Positions 25,018 to 34,110 of a stretch of 64,000 nt of DNA are shown here, piece by piece. Each line of letters starts with the position of its first letter. The first letter of the stretch is position 1. Source of the stretch: Undibacterium hunanense (GTDB lineage Bacteria; Pseudomonadota; Gammaproteobacteria; Burkholderiales; Burkholderiaceae_D). The notes below the pieces were generated by a model. That model saw only the letters and a list, made by a program, of their open reading frames with translations, was not told the DNA's origin and did no database searches. The DNA lies in contig NZ_JACOGF010000019.1 in NCBI RefSeq assembly GCF_014284335.1, forward strand, positions 19,342-83,341, written 5' to 3'. The position numbers and the translations under genes are program-made.

Positions 25018-26862
25018 TTATTTCGTCATGAGCTGCAAATGTTCGACCACCGGACCCAGTGCAAGCGCAGGTACATAGTTGAGTACACTGATGAGGACGA
25101 CGGTACCGACCAGCAAGGCAATGAACATGGGTCCATGCGTGGGCATGGTGCCGGCGTTCGCTTCCAGGCGTTTCTTGCTGGCCAGTGAACCGGCAATCGC
25201 AAGAATGGGAACGATCATGGCAAACCGGCCAAACCACATCGCTATCGCCAGCATGATGTTATAAAACGGTGTGTTGGCGCTGATGCCGGCAAAGGCACTG
25301 CCGTTATTATTGGCAGCCGAGGTAAACGCATACAGCACTTCAGAAAAACCATGCGCACCGGGGTTCAGAATACCGGCCTTGCCGGCATCCGCCATGACTG
25401 CAATCGCAGTGCCCGCCAATACCAGTACCGGTGTCACCAGGATGGCGATGGAGGTCATCTTCATTTCATAAGCCTGGATTTTCTTGCCCAGGTATTCGGG
25501 TGTGCGGCCTATCATCAGGCCGGCAATAAATACCGCCAGTATGGCGAAGATCAGCATGCCATACAGGCCACTGCCGACACCACCAAACACCACTTCACCA
25601 AACTGCATCAGAACGATGGGGACAAGGCCACCGACAGGCATCAGAGAATCGTGCATGGCATTCACTGCGCCACAAGATGCTGCCGTGGTAATCGCTACAA
25701 ACAGGCTGGAAGCGCTGATGCCGAAGCGGGTTTCCTTGCCTTCCATATTGCCGCCGGCCTGCAGGGCAGAGCTGGCCTGGTCCACATTCATGGATGCCAG
25801 TAACGGATGGGCTTGTTGTTCCGACACCATGACCGTTACCGTCATTGCCACAAACAGGATCGTCATGGCAGCCAGCACCGCCCAGCCCTGACGCATATCC
25901 CCCACCAGGCGACCAAAGGCAAAGCAGAGTGCCGCCGGGATCAGGAAGATGGCAATCATCTGCATGAAATTCGTCAGATAGCTTGGATTTTCATACGGAT
26001 GGGCAGAGTTGGCATTAAAGAAACCGCCACCATTCGTACCCAGCATTTTGATCGCTTCCTGCGAAGCAACCGGCCCCATGGGCAGAGTTTGTACCGACGT
26101 TGTCAGGGTTTCCATGACGGGTGCACCCTTGTCATCCTTCAGTGGCTGACCATCGGTGCCCAGCTTGGGCTGGCTGTAGGTAACAGGGTCCAGCAACTGC
26201 ACATCTTTATAACCGGAAAAATTCTGTATCACACCCTGTGCCATCAGAAAGACGGTAAAAATGACCGACAAAGGCAGCAACAGATACAGGGTGGAACGCG
26301 TGATATCGATCCAGAAATTGCCTATGGAAGCGGCAGAGTGACGGGTAAAACCGCGTATCAGCGCAAATACGACCGCGATACCGGTGGCGGCAGAAAAGAA
26401 ATTCTGCCCGGCCAGTACCAGCATCTGGGTCAGGTAACTCATGGTGGATTCACCCACATAGCCCTGCCAGTTGGTATTGCTGACAAAACTGACGGCAGTA
26501 TTGAATGAGGAATCAGCGCTGACATTGGCAAAACTCTGGGGATTCAATGGCAACCAGAGTTGCAGGCGCTGCACCGCATACACGGCCAGCGCACCCACGG
26601 TATTGAAGACGATCAGGGCAATGACATACTGTTTCCAGCTCATGCCGTTTTCAGCTTTAGTATCAGCTTTAGTATCAGCTTTAGTATCCACCTTCACACC
26701 AGCCAGACGATACAGTCCCTTTTCCAGCCAGGCCAGCCAGCCCATGCCGGGCACAGTTGCCTTGTCATCGGCGATTCTGGCGATCAGCAAACCCAGGGGA
26801 TAAGACAACACCAGCAACACGCCGAGAAACAACACCAGTAACACTATCGCTTGCGTAGTCAT
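25018..26862 (-). CDS. kdpA: KdpA, potassium-binding and translocating subunit
   Basis: The start at 26862 (MTTQAIVLLVLFLGVLL) has GAGGAG upstream and overlaps the kdpF stop by one base (TGATG). The 614-residue protein has about ten membrane helices and the four selectivity-filter regions (NTNWQGY, GTNGGGF, TTAASCGAVNAMHD, NNNGSAFAG). It is longer than the E. coli protein (about 557) through a periplasmic insertion (about 215-245) and a DTKADTKADTKA repeat at about 61-72 between helices 1 and 2. It forms the potassium channel-like part of KdpFABC. Confidence 0.97.
   Translation of the reverse strand: MTTQAIVLLVLFLGVLLVLSYPLGLLIARIADDKATVPGMGWLAWLEKGLYRLAGVKVDTKADTKADTKAENGMSWKQYVIALIVFNTVGALAVYAVQRLQLWLPLNPQSFANVSADSSFNTAVSFVSNTNWQGYVGESTMSYLTQMLVLAGQNFFSAATGIAVVFALIRGFTRHSAASIGNFWIDITRSTLYLLLPLSVIFTVFLMAQGVIQNFSGYKDVQLLDPVTYSQPKLGTDGQPLKDDKGAPVMETLTTSVQTLPMGPVASQEAIKMLGTNGGGFFNANSAHPYENPSYLTNFMQMIAIFLIPAALCFAFGRLVGDMRQGWAVLAAMTILFVAMTVTVMVSEQQAHPLLASMNVDQASSALQAGGNMEGKETRFGISASSLFVAITTAASCGAVNAMHDSLMPVGGLVPIVLMQFGEVVFGGVGSGLYGMLIFAILAVFIAGLMIGRTPEYLGKKIQAYEMKMTSIAILVTPVLVLAGTAIAVMADAGKAGILNPGAHGFSEVLYAFTSAANNNGSAFAGISANTPFYNIMLAIAMWFGRFAMIVPILAIAGSLASKKRLEANAGTMPTHGPMFIALLVGTVVLISVLNYVPALALGPVVEHLQLMTK
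26652..26687. repeat. 12-bp x 3 tandem repeat inside kdpA
   Basis: Three exact copies of CAGCTTTAGTAT encode the Asp-Thr-Lys-Ala repeat in the first loop of KdpA. The repeat keeps the frame whatever its copy number. Confidence 0.85.
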
Positions 26863-26951
26863 CACAGCTCCTCTGCATTCAACAAGGCTACTACCAGATA
26901 CACAAACAAGGCGGCAGCCACCACCGTGCCGATGACGTAAAACGTGTTCAT
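26862..26951 (-). CDS. kdpF: KdpF, small subunit of the potassium-transporting ATPase
   Basis: The 29-residue peptide MNTFYVIGTVVAAALF...NAEEL is a single membrane helix, the right size and position for KdpF, which packs against KdpA and stabilises the complex. Its start overlaps the preceding small gene by four bases (ATGA) and its stop overlaps kdpA by one base, so the three genes are translationally coupled. Confidence 0.88.
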   Translation of the reverse strand: MNTFYVIGTVVAAALFVYLVVALLNAEEL

Positions 26952-27052
26952 GCTTTTGCTCCCAATTTGTCACAGGCCTGTATCAAGGCCCAAACCAGCA
27001 GGAAAAAAACACCTAACCCGCCGACATATAAAATTTCCATCAAATAATCCAT
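26948..27052 (-). CDS. 34-residue membrane protein at the head of the kdp operon
   Basis: The frame MDYLMEILYVGGLGVFFLLV...GAKA starts at 27052 behind GGGGAAGCAC and ends by overlapping the kdpF start by four bases. It is one hydrophobic helix with a short polar tail (QACDKLGAKA). Four-base coupling to kdpF and the clear ribosome site make it a real gene. It is not a canonical Kdp subunit, and I do not know an assigned function. By position it could be a further small subunit or an upstream regulator of KdpF translation. Confidence 0.78.
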   Translation of the reverse strand: MDYLMEILYVGGLGVFFLLVWALIQACDKLGAKA

Positions 27053-27131
27053 GTGCTTCCCCATTGATTTTTTACACAGTGAAGAATAGCGAGCAGGCAG
27101 TAAAAAATTTATAAAGACTTGGCGGGGCCGC

Positions 27132-27148
27132 GTAAAGAAAGTGTAAAG
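27132..27148 (-). promoter_or_regulatory. KdpE-like binding site upstream of the kdp operon
   Basis: On the minus strand the site reads CTTTACACTTTCTTTAC followed by GCGGCCCCGCC. It closely resembles the T-rich KdpE site ahead of E. coli kdpF (TTTATACTTTTTTTAC then CCCCGCC, from memory). It lies about 80-95 bp upstream of the first gene. Confidence 0.62.
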
Positions 27149-27339
27149 ATGGGAGGAAAAATACGTCCTGTCGACCGTAACGGCGGGGGATTTTATATTT
27201 GCGACAATACTTTCATGCAATTGCACCTGCTCCTGACATGCAGTCAGCGTGTAAGCAGGTGATTTGTAGCAATAGTTCACTTATGCGTTTCGTGCTTTGC
27301 AGCATAATGGGGATTCATCAAGGTACTTATACAAATGTT

Positions 27340-30300
27340 ATGGCTAAGCTCCCGCCAGTTGGTCGTTCCACGGAAATTCGACAAGAAATCCGGATCGGCC
27401 ATTTTCTGCTGCTGATGCTGGCGTATTTTTGCGCTGGCCGTATCGGGCTGGCCATTCCTTATGTGAACCCGAATGTCAGCCTGATCTGGCTGCCTACCGG
27501 CATCGCCATCACCGGCTTTTTGCGGTACGGCAAAGCCGCCCTGCCAGCCATTTACCTGTCAACCCTGTTGCTGGAATTGTCAGCCGGCTTTGGCTTGCTG
27601 GTATCGGCCAGCATCGCCATCGGCAATACCATGGGGCCATGGTTCAGCCACTGGCTGTTGCGCCGGCAATCCTTTCGCCACGAGTTTTCACGCCGTCGTG
27701 ACGTCATCGGTTTTGGCCTGGCTGTCATGGCGGGCATGTGCATTTCTGCCACCGGCGGCGTACTGTGCCTGTGGGCACATGGCCTGAACAACGACCTGGC
27801 CACGGTCTGGCTGACGTGGTGGGCCGGGGATACCGTCGGTGCCTTGCTGGCCGCACCTTTATTGCTGTCTTTTTCCTGGAGGTCGGCGTCTGAGCTGATG
27901 CAGCGACGCAAGGAAATCATCGGTTTTCTGGGTTTGTTCGTGCTCTCCAACTGGCTGATTTTTGTGTCGCCCTACAGCCGCCTGCACCTGACTTTCATCC
28001 CGGTAGGCATCATGATCTGGGCCGCCATGCGCTTTGGTATTTCGGGTTCTTCATTTGCGGTGCTGGCGACCTCGCTGTTTGCTGCCTGGGCCACCTCGCA
28101 CGGCATGGGACCGTTTTATGACGGTGGCCAGGCCAGTCTGCTGATCCTGTGGGCATATATGACAACCATGGTGCTGATCACCCTGATCATTACCGCCCTG
28201 CAAACCGAAAGCATAGATGCCACCCGCCGCATACAGGATGCCTACAAGCGCATCAACAAGGTAGCATCGCGCCTGCCTGGCCTGGTACTGCAATACCGCA
28301 TACGCCCTGATCACAGTGGTTCCATCCCGTTTGCCAGCGATGCCATCGTACAGATGTTTGAAGTCACGCATGAAGAAGTACGTGAAGATGCGCTGCACCT
28401 GTTTGCCCGCGTGGACAGCCGCGACATCCAAAGCGGCACCGAAATCATTCGCCATGCCATGCGCAATCTGTCGCCATGGCAAAGTGAATTCCGTATGCGA
28501 CGCAAGGATGGCAGTGTGCGCTGGCTGTATCTGGATGGCTTGCCAGAACCAGAGGCAGATGGCTCCATGCTGTGGCATTGTTTTGTCACCGATATTACCG
28601 AACGCAAGCAGGCCGAGCAGGATATGCGTATCGCTGCCTGCACCTTTGAATCGCAGGAAGGAATTTTTGTCACGGATCCTGACTGGACCGTGCTGCGGGT
28701 CAACCAGGCGTTTACCCGCATCACCGGCTATCACCCGGAAGACCTGATAGGGCGACGCCCGCCCATGCACAAGACCAAACAGCAGGACAGGGACTTCTAT
28801 GTGCAGATCAATGAATCGCTGACACAACATCGCTACTGGCATGGCGAATTGTGGAGCCGTCGCAAAGGCGGTGAAATTTATCCGCAGATGATCACGCTGA
28901 CCGCGATTACCGACAACCGCGGTGAAGTCAGCAATTACATAGGTTCTTTCACCGACATCAGTCGCCACAAGGGCTACGAAGCCGAGATCCGTAACCTGGC
29001 TTTTTATGATTCGCTGACGCAGTTGCCGAACCGGCGTCTGCTGATGGACCGTCTGCAGCACCTGATTTCAGTCAGCAACCGCAATGACAGCCATAGCGCG
29101 ATTCTGTTCATTGACCTGGACAATTTCAAGACCCTCAACGATACACGCGGCCATGATGCCGGTGATTTGCTATTGATAGAAACCGCCAGCCGCCTGCAGA
29201 CCTGTGTGCGTGACAGCGACACCGTGGCGCGACTGGGCGGGGATGAATTTGTGGTGGTGCTGGAAGAACTCAGCAGCCAGCGCGATGACGCCTTGCGCCA
29301 GGCAGACCGCATCGCTGAAAAAATCCGCCTGCTGTTGAGCCAGCCTTACCAGATCACGGATTTTGAACACCATGGCTCCAGCAGTATTGGCGTCTGCCTG
29401 TTCCAGGGTGGCGATGTTACCGTCAAGGATCTGTTCAAGCGCGCCGATACCGCGATGTATGAAGCCAAGACAGCCGGTCGCAATGCGGTACGTTTCTTTG
29501 ACCCCGCCATGCAGGCTATACTGGTGGTACGCATGATGCTGGAATCGAATCTGCGGATCGCACTGGCAAACCGCCAGTTCATGCTGTATTACCAGGTACA
29601 GGTGAATTCGGACGGCAAGCTGATCGGTGCCGAAGCCCTGCTGCGCTGGCAACATCCGGATCGCGGATTTATTTCACCGGCTGAATTCATACCGCTGGCA
29701 GAAGAAACCGGTCTGATTATCCCTATCGGTCTGTGGGTACTGGAAACTGCCTGTGCCCAGATCAAGCAATGGGAAGAACAGCCAGAAACACGCAACCTGA
29801 CCCTGGCGGTGAACGTCAGCGCCAAGCAATTCCAGCAAAGCGATTTTGTCGAAAGCCTGAGTGAAATCGTGGGACGCCATCAGATTGATCCTACCCGCCT
29901 GAAGATAGAACTGACGGAAAGCACGATTCTTGACAACGTCGATGCCACCACAGAAAAAATGCATCAACTGAAAAAACTGGGCATCGCTTTTTCCATGGAT
30001 GATTTTGGTACTGGCTATTCTTCACTCGCCTATCTGCAACGCCTGCCGTTGAATCAGTTGAAGATCGATCAATCCTTTGTACGTGATCTCAATCATGATG
30101 AAAACGACGCGACCATCGTGCGTGCCATCATTTCACTGGGTGTCAATCTAGGCCTGAACGTGATTGCCGAAGGGGTAGAAACCAGCGCCCAGCGTGCCTT
30201 CCTGATCGAACATAACTGCTATGCCTTCCAGGGCTATTTCTTTTCCAAGCCCTTGCCGCTGGAAGGTTTTATGGCGCTGCTCAAGAGTGATAGGGCGGCC

Positions 30301-30345
30301 CACGCTGCCGACCCTGCCGATGATAATCAGACGATACCGAGCTGA
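27340..30345 (+). CDS. MASE1-PAS-PAS-GGDEF-EAL cyclic-di-GMP protein
   Basis: From the ATG at 27340 the protein has 1001 residues (ATG 27307 and earlier starts stay open; none has a clear ribosome site). Residues about 20-290 form an eight-helix MASE1 sensor domain. Two PAS domains follow (about 315-430 and 440-560). The GGDEF domain keeps GGDEF at 633-637, and the EAL domain keeps E765-A-L with DDFGTGYSS and KIDQSFVRD. Both diguanylate cyclase and phosphodiesterase activity are therefore possible; in such hybrids one often dominates. Its 3' end overlaps the convergent peroxidase gene by 19 bp. Confidence 0.92.
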   Translation: MAKLPPVGRSTEIRQEIRIGHFLLLMLAYFCAGRIGLAIPYVNPNVSLIWLPTGIAITGFLRYGKAALPAIYLSTLLLELSAGFGLLVSASIAIGNTMGPWFSHWLLRRQSFRHEFSRRRDVIGFGLAVMAGMCISATGGVLCLWAHGLNNDLATVWLTWWAGDTVGALLAAPLLLSFSWRSASELMQRRKEIIGFLGLFVLSNWLIFVSPYSRLHLTFIPVGIMIWAAMRFGISGSSFAVLATSLFAAWATSHGMGPFYDGGQASLLILWAYMTTMVLITLIITALQTESIDATRRIQDAYKRINKVASRLPGLVLQYRIRPDHSGSIPFASDAIVQMFEVTHEEVREDALHLFARVDSRDIQSGTEIIRHAMRNLSPWQSEFRMRRKDGSVRWLYLDGLPEPEADGSMLWHCFVTDITERKQAEQDMRIAACTFESQEGIFVTDPDWTVLRVNQAFTRITGYHPEDLIGRRPPMHKTKQQDRDFYVQINESLTQHRYWHGELWSRRKGGEIYPQMITLTAITDNRGEVSNYIGSFTDISRHKGYEAEIRNLAFYDSLTQLPNRRLLMDRLQHLISVSNRNDSHSAILFIDLDNFKTLNDTRGHDAGDLLLIETASRLQTCVRDSDTVARLGGDEFVVVLEELSSQRDDALRQADRIAEKIRLLLSQPYQITDFEHHGSSSIGVCLFQGGDVTVKDLFKRADTAMYEAKTAGRNAVRFFDPAMQAILVVRMMLESNLRIALANRQFMLYYQVQVNSDGKLIGAEALLRWQHPDRGFISPAEFIPLAEETGLIIPIGLWVLETACAQIKQWEEQPETRNLTLAVNVSAKQFQQSDFVESLSEIVGRHQIDPTRLKIELTESTILDNVDATTEKMHQLKKLGIAFSMDDFGTGYSSLAYLQRLPLNQLKIDQSFVRDLNHDENDATIVRAIISLGVNLGLNVIAEGVETSAQRAFLIEHNCYAFQGYFFSKPLPLEGFMALLKSDRAAHAADPADDNQTIPS

Positions 30346-31220
30346 CGCAAATCCAGCTTCCCGTCCAGCATGGGCGGACACCAGAAATAACTGCCTGTCT
30401 GCGGCTGGGTGAACTGGAACAGGGCATCAACGATGCCATCTTCAGCGCCACTCATGCGTCGCAACTGCACTTCAAAAGGGTAGAAGGAACTGGCAAAGGC
30501 GACGAAGAACAGGCCCGCCTTGTCCTGCGCTGACCAGGGCATGGAACGCCTGAGCATGAAGGCTTCAGGCGTGAAGTTTTCTTGCGCCGTGCGTTTGACG
30601 TGGGCAGATTCTGGTGCGTCTTCCAATTCTTCGTTATCGCTTTTGCGGCGTCCGACGGCATTGTCCTGCTCATCACCTGGCATGGCATCAAAGCGTTCAA
30701 ACCTGTGCAGCCATTGCTGGACGGCGACAAAGCTGGAACCGTCCAGCCCTGCCGCTGTACCATCGACAAAGGCCGCAGCCAGTGCTGCATCATCTTCGGG
30801 GTTTTCGGTGCCGTCTTCGTAACCGCTGAGATCACGGCCTTCCTGATATTTGAAGGCATCGACCTGTTGCTGCAATTCAAACGCGGGTGCCAGTAGCGGC
30901 ATCAATTGGCGCAATTGATGCACCAGCGCTCCGCGTTCACTTTGACGCAGCCAGCAAAACAGGGCGGCCGGTGTCGCTGGCAGACGCATGCGACTGCCTT
31001 CGACGCCTTGAAACTCTTTCAGGCCATCGACATTTTTCCCCAGCGCCTGCAACAGGCTGGCCCCCAGGCCTGTAACCAGGGTATCGCCATCTGTCAGTGC
31101 AGCCAGGTTGCGCACTACCTGTTGTACGGTCGCGATTTCGACAGCGGCCTTGAGTTGAAAGCTAAGATAAATGGCATGGGCAGGTATAGGTTGCAAAATA
31201 CCTTTCTGGTACAACGGCAT
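30327..31220 (-). CDS. DyP-type haem peroxidase
   Basis: The 297-residue protein has the family motif GYEDG with catalytic Asp136, the proximal haem ligand His207 (SAHVKRTA) and the distal Arg at 224/225 (MLRRSMPW). DyP enzymes use hydrogen peroxide to oxidise dyes, phenolics or other substrates. There is no signal peptide, so it is cytosolic, or encapsulated if an encapsulin is present; none is seen here. The 5' side carries a 14-bp tandem repeat, and the 3' end overlaps the convergent cyclic-di-GMP gene. Confidence 0.93.
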   Translation of the reverse strand: MPLYQKGILQPIPAHAIYLSFQLKAAVEIATVQQVVRNLAALTDGDTLVTGLGASLLQALGKNVDGLKEFQGVEGSRMRLPATPAALFCWLRQSERGALVHQLRQLMPLLAPAFELQQQVDAFKYQEGRDLSGYEDGTENPEDDAALAAAFVDGTAAGLDGSSFVAVQQWLHRFERFDAMPGDEQDNAVGRRKSDNEELEDAPESAHVKRTAQENFTPEAFMLRRSMPWSAQDKAGLFFVAFASSFYPFEVQLRRMSGAEDGIVDALFQFTQPQTGSYFWCPPMLDGKLDLRQLGIV

Positions 31221-31251
31221 GAATAACTCCTTGGCGTAAGGCTATGTAGAT

Positions 31252-31321
31252 GTTGAGAAATGAGTGTTGAGAAATGAGTGTTGGAAAATGAATGTTTGAA
31301 AATGAGTATTGGAAAACAAAT
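31252..31321. repeat. 14-bp x 5 tandem repeat upstream of the peroxidase gene
   Basis: Units are GTTGAGAAATGAGT (twice exactly), GTTGGAAAATGAAT, GTTTGAAAATGAGT and ATTGGAAAACAAAT, head to tail. The array begins 32 bp before the DyP start codon, in the divergent promoter region shared with alaC, where the number of copies could affect expression. Confidence 0.85.
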
Positions 31322-31516
31322 ACCGGTAAATTAAGCGACTGTTGTGGCAAGGATACCGCAGCTTGTGCAATTTGGGATTGCTGGCTACAATCAAAGCAGA
31401 TTTCATTTTTGTTGAAAAATGGATTCCAGAGGCAATCGCCTCGACGTCGCTCGGACGGTTCCGGGCGCCCGTTCTGATGGTCAGTTTTGACTGTTTGAAC
31501 TACGTACAATTTGATC

Positions 31517-32770
31517 ATGACAAATACATCTACTCCGCCGGGCCGGGGTTCGGTTGTTGAGGGCACGCCTGCGCCTGCAACAAAGTTCTCCTTCGCTCGT
31601 ATCAATCGCCTGCCCCCTTACGTATTCAATATCACTGCCGAACTGAAGATGGCAGCACGCCGTCGCGGCGAAGATATCATCGATATGTCCATGGGTAATC
31701 CTGACGGTGCCACACCTGCACACATCGTTGAAAAACTGGTGGAAGTTGCCCAACGCCCCGACACCCACGGTTATTCGGCGTCCAAAGGCATACCACGCCT
31801 GCGTCGTGCGATTGCACACTGGTACAAGGACCGCTATGACGTCGACCTGAATCCGGATTCAGAAGCCATCGTCACCATAGGTTCCAAAGAAGGCCTGGCG
31901 CATCTGATGCTGGCGACGCTGGACAAGGGTGACACGGTGCTGGTGCCGAACCCCAGCTACCCCATCCACATTTATGGCGCGGTCATCGCCGGTGCCGATA
32001 TACGTTCAATACGCATGAGCCCCGGCGTGGATTTTTTTGCTGAGCTGGAAAGAGCCATACGCGAAACCTATCCCAAGCCCAAGATGATGATCTTTGGCTT
32101 TCCGTCGAACCCGACCGCGCAATGCGTGGAGCTGGAATTTTTCGAACGCGTGGTCAAGCTGGCGAAAGAACACAATATCCTGGTGGTGCATGACCTGGCC
32201 TATGCCGATATCGTGTATGACGGCTGGAAGGCCCCCTCCATCATGCAGGTACCGGGCGCACGTGATGTGGCAGTCGAATTTTTCACGCTGTCAAAAAGCT
32301 ATAACATGGCTGGCTGGCGCATAGGCTTCATGGTCGGCAATAAAGAATTGGTGGCTGCACTTGCGCGTATCAAAAGTTACCACGACTATGGCAGCTTCAC
32401 ACCTGTGCAGGTGGCTGCGATTGCAGCACTGGAAGGCGACCAGACTTGTGTCAACGAGATACGTGACCAGTACCAGCGCCGCCGCGATGTCCTCGTCAAA
32501 GGCTTGCATGAACTGGGCTGGATGGTGGAAAAACCAAAGGCATCAATGTATATCTGGGCGCATATCCCGGAGCATTACCGTCACCTTGGTTCACTGGAAT
32601 TTGCTAAACAGATGCTGGAAAAAGCCAAACTTTGCGTGTCACCCGGTATAGGCTTTGGTGAATATGGCGATGAATACGTACGCTTTGCTTTAATCGAAAA
32701 TGAATCGCGCATACGCCAAGCTCTGCGTGGCTTGAAAACCATGTTCAAGGATGATGGCGTAGCCAAATAA
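31517..32770 (+). CDS. alaC: Alanine/valine-type aminotransferase (AlaC)
   Basis: The 417-residue PLP enzyme of fold type I belongs to the AlaC group (FARINRLPPYVF, DMSMGNPDG, NPSYPIH). The Schiff-base Lys260 is in FFTLSKSYNMAG. It makes alanine from pyruvate and glutamate. The ATG at 31517 was chosen; the frame opens two codons earlier with TTG. In related betaproteobacteria the next gene is often homoserine dehydrogenase, but here a palindrome and a convergent gene follow. Confidence 0.9.
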   Translation: MTNTSTPPGRGSVVEGTPAPATKFSFARINRLPPYVFNITAELKMAARRRGEDIIDMSMGNPDGATPAHIVEKLVEVAQRPDTHGYSASKGIPRLRRAIAHWYKDRYDVDLNPDSEAIVTIGSKEGLAHLMLATLDKGDTVLVPNPSYPIHIYGAVIAGADIRSIRMSPGVDFFAELERAIRETYPKPKMMIFGFPSNPTAQCVELEFFERVVKLAKEHNILVVHDLAYADIVYDGWKAPSIMQVPGARDVAVEFFTLSKSYNMAGWRIGFMVGNKELVAALARIKSYHDYGSFTPVQVAAIAALEGDQTCVNEIRDQYQRRRDVLVKGLHELGWMVEKPKASMYIWAHIPEHYRHLGSLEFAKQMLEKAKLCVSPGIGFGEYGDEYVRFALIENESRIRQALRGLKTMFKDDGVAK

Positions 32771-32788
32771 ATCCTTTGCACCGGATGT

Positions 32789-32822
32789 CAGACATGCCTG
32801 CATGATCATGCAGGCATGTCTG
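32789..32822. terminator. 34-bp perfect palindrome between convergent genes
   Basis: CAGACATGCCTGCATGA (32789-32805) is followed directly by its exact complement, with no loop base. It can form a stem for transcripts from both sides (alaC and the tartrate dehydratase gene) but has no T-tract. It may be a bidirectional message end or a protein or recombination site. Confidence 0.6.
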
Positions 32823-32839
32823 GTCTCAAGCGGTAAAAA

Positions 32840-34006
32840 TCACTCAGCGATTTTGCGCATCTCCGCATACAAATCTGCCTTGCCTTCAAAGCCTATGCCC
32901 GGCAATTCTGGCAGCAGGATGTGGCCGTTGACTACCTTCACGCCATCCGGGAAACCACCATACGGCTGAAACAGGTCTGGGTAGGATTCATTGCCACCCA
33001 GCCCAAGGCCAGCAGCAATATTCAGTGACATCTGATGACCACCATGAGGTATGCAGCGTTTGGCTGACCAGCCATGTTCATGCAGCATATCCAGCGTGCG
33101 TAAATATTCCACCAGCCCATAGCTGAGGGCACAGTCAAACTGCAGCCAGTCGCGGTCTGCACGCATGCCGCCATAGCGTATGAGATTGCGGGCATCCTGC
33201 ATGGAGAACAGGTCTTCACCTGTCGCCATGGGATTGGGGTAGTAATTGCGCAGCGTTGCCTGCAATTCAAAGTCCAGCGGGTCGCCCGGTTCTTCATACC
33301 AGAACAAGTCGTATTGCGAGAGTGCCTTGGCATATTTGATGGCAGTGTCGAGGTCAAAGCGACCATTCGCATCGACCGCGAGTTTTTGGCCATCACCCAG
33401 CACGCTCAGGATGGAATCGATACGGCGCAGGTCTTCGTCCAGCGAAGCGCCACCTATCTTTTTCTTGACCACGGTGTAGCCACGGTCAATATAACTGCGC
33501 ATTTCATCCTTGAGTTTGTCGTGGTTCTGGCCGGGATAATAATAGCCCCCTGCTGCGTAGACAAAGATGTTACGGTCCGGCGTGCCATTGCCATAGCGTT
33601 CTGCCAGTAACTGGAACAGTGGCTTGCCAGCGATCTTGGCGACGGCATCCCAGACTGCCATGTCGATGGTGCCGATGGCTACCGAGCGTTCACCATGGCC
33701 ACCTGGTTTTTCATTGGTGAACATGCAGTTCCATATCTTGTGCGGGTCAAGATTGTCACCGGCATCGTTGATCAGGCTTTCTGGCGCGGCTTCCAGTACA
33801 CGGGGAATGAAACGCTCACGCATGAGCTTGCCCTGCCCGTAGCGGCCATTGGAATTGAAACCATAACCAATGACAGGCTTGCCATCGCGAATGACATCGG
33901 TCACGACCGCGACTAGACTCAGGGTCATCTTGCTGAAATCGATGTAGGCGTTGCGTATGGGGGAACTGATGGGTACGGTTTTTTCGCGGATTTCAAGAAT
34001 TTTCAT
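32840..34006 (-). CDS. tarD: D(-)-tartrate dehydratase
   Basis: The 388-residue enolase-superfamily enzyme converts D-tartrate to oxaloacetate and water. The protein closely matches what I recall of the Bradyrhizobium japonicum enzyme: SSPIRNAYIDF (about 14-24), GGHGERSVA, and FAYAAGGYYYP-like FVYAAGGYYYPG (148-159). The catalytic residues fit: Lys pair at 181-183 (KKKIGG), metal ligands Asp212, Glu238/239 and Glu264, and His321 (IPHGGHQ). The start at 34006 follows AGGAC; a Met six codons upstream is also in frame. A LysR gene diverges from it and is the likely regulator. Confidence 0.9.
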   Translation of the reverse strand: MKILEIREKTVPISSPIRNAYIDFSKMTLSLVAVVTDVIRDGKPVIGYGFNSNGRYGQGKLMRERFIPRVLEAAPESLINDAGDNLDPHKIWNCMFTNEKPGGHGERSVAIGTIDMAVWDAVAKIAGKPLFQLLAERYGNGTPDRNIFVYAAGGYYYPGQNHDKLKDEMRSYIDRGYTVVKKKIGGASLDEDLRRIDSILSVLGDGQKLAVDANGRFDLDTAIKYAKALSQYDLFWYEEPGDPLDFELQATLRNYYPNPMATGEDLFSMQDARNLIRYGGMRADRDWLQFDCALSYGLVEYLRTLDMLHEHGWSAKRCIPHGGHQMSLNIAAGLGLGGNESYPDLFQPYGGFPDGVKVVNGHILLPELPGIGFEGKADLYAEMRKIAE

Positions 34007-34064
34007 TTGGCTTTGTCCTGACAAGTATAAAAAGGAATCTGTATGGTCAAAGCTTACTCTTCAT

Positions 34065-34078
34065 TTATAGATATATAA
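34065..34078. promoter_or_regulatory. AT-rich inverted repeat, possible LysR-type site
   Basis: TTATA-GATA-TATAA lies in the 104-bp gap between the divergent tartrate dehydratase and LysR genes. It fits the AT-rich, T-N11-A form of LysR-family sites and is close to both starts. Confidence 0.42.
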
Positions 34079-34110
34079 TTAACTCATATTGAAACCATTA
34101 TTTACTTCAA

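Noticed and set aside
31252..31321. A CRISPR array
   Set aside because: The repeats are 14 bp, contiguous and without spacers, and no cas genes are present.
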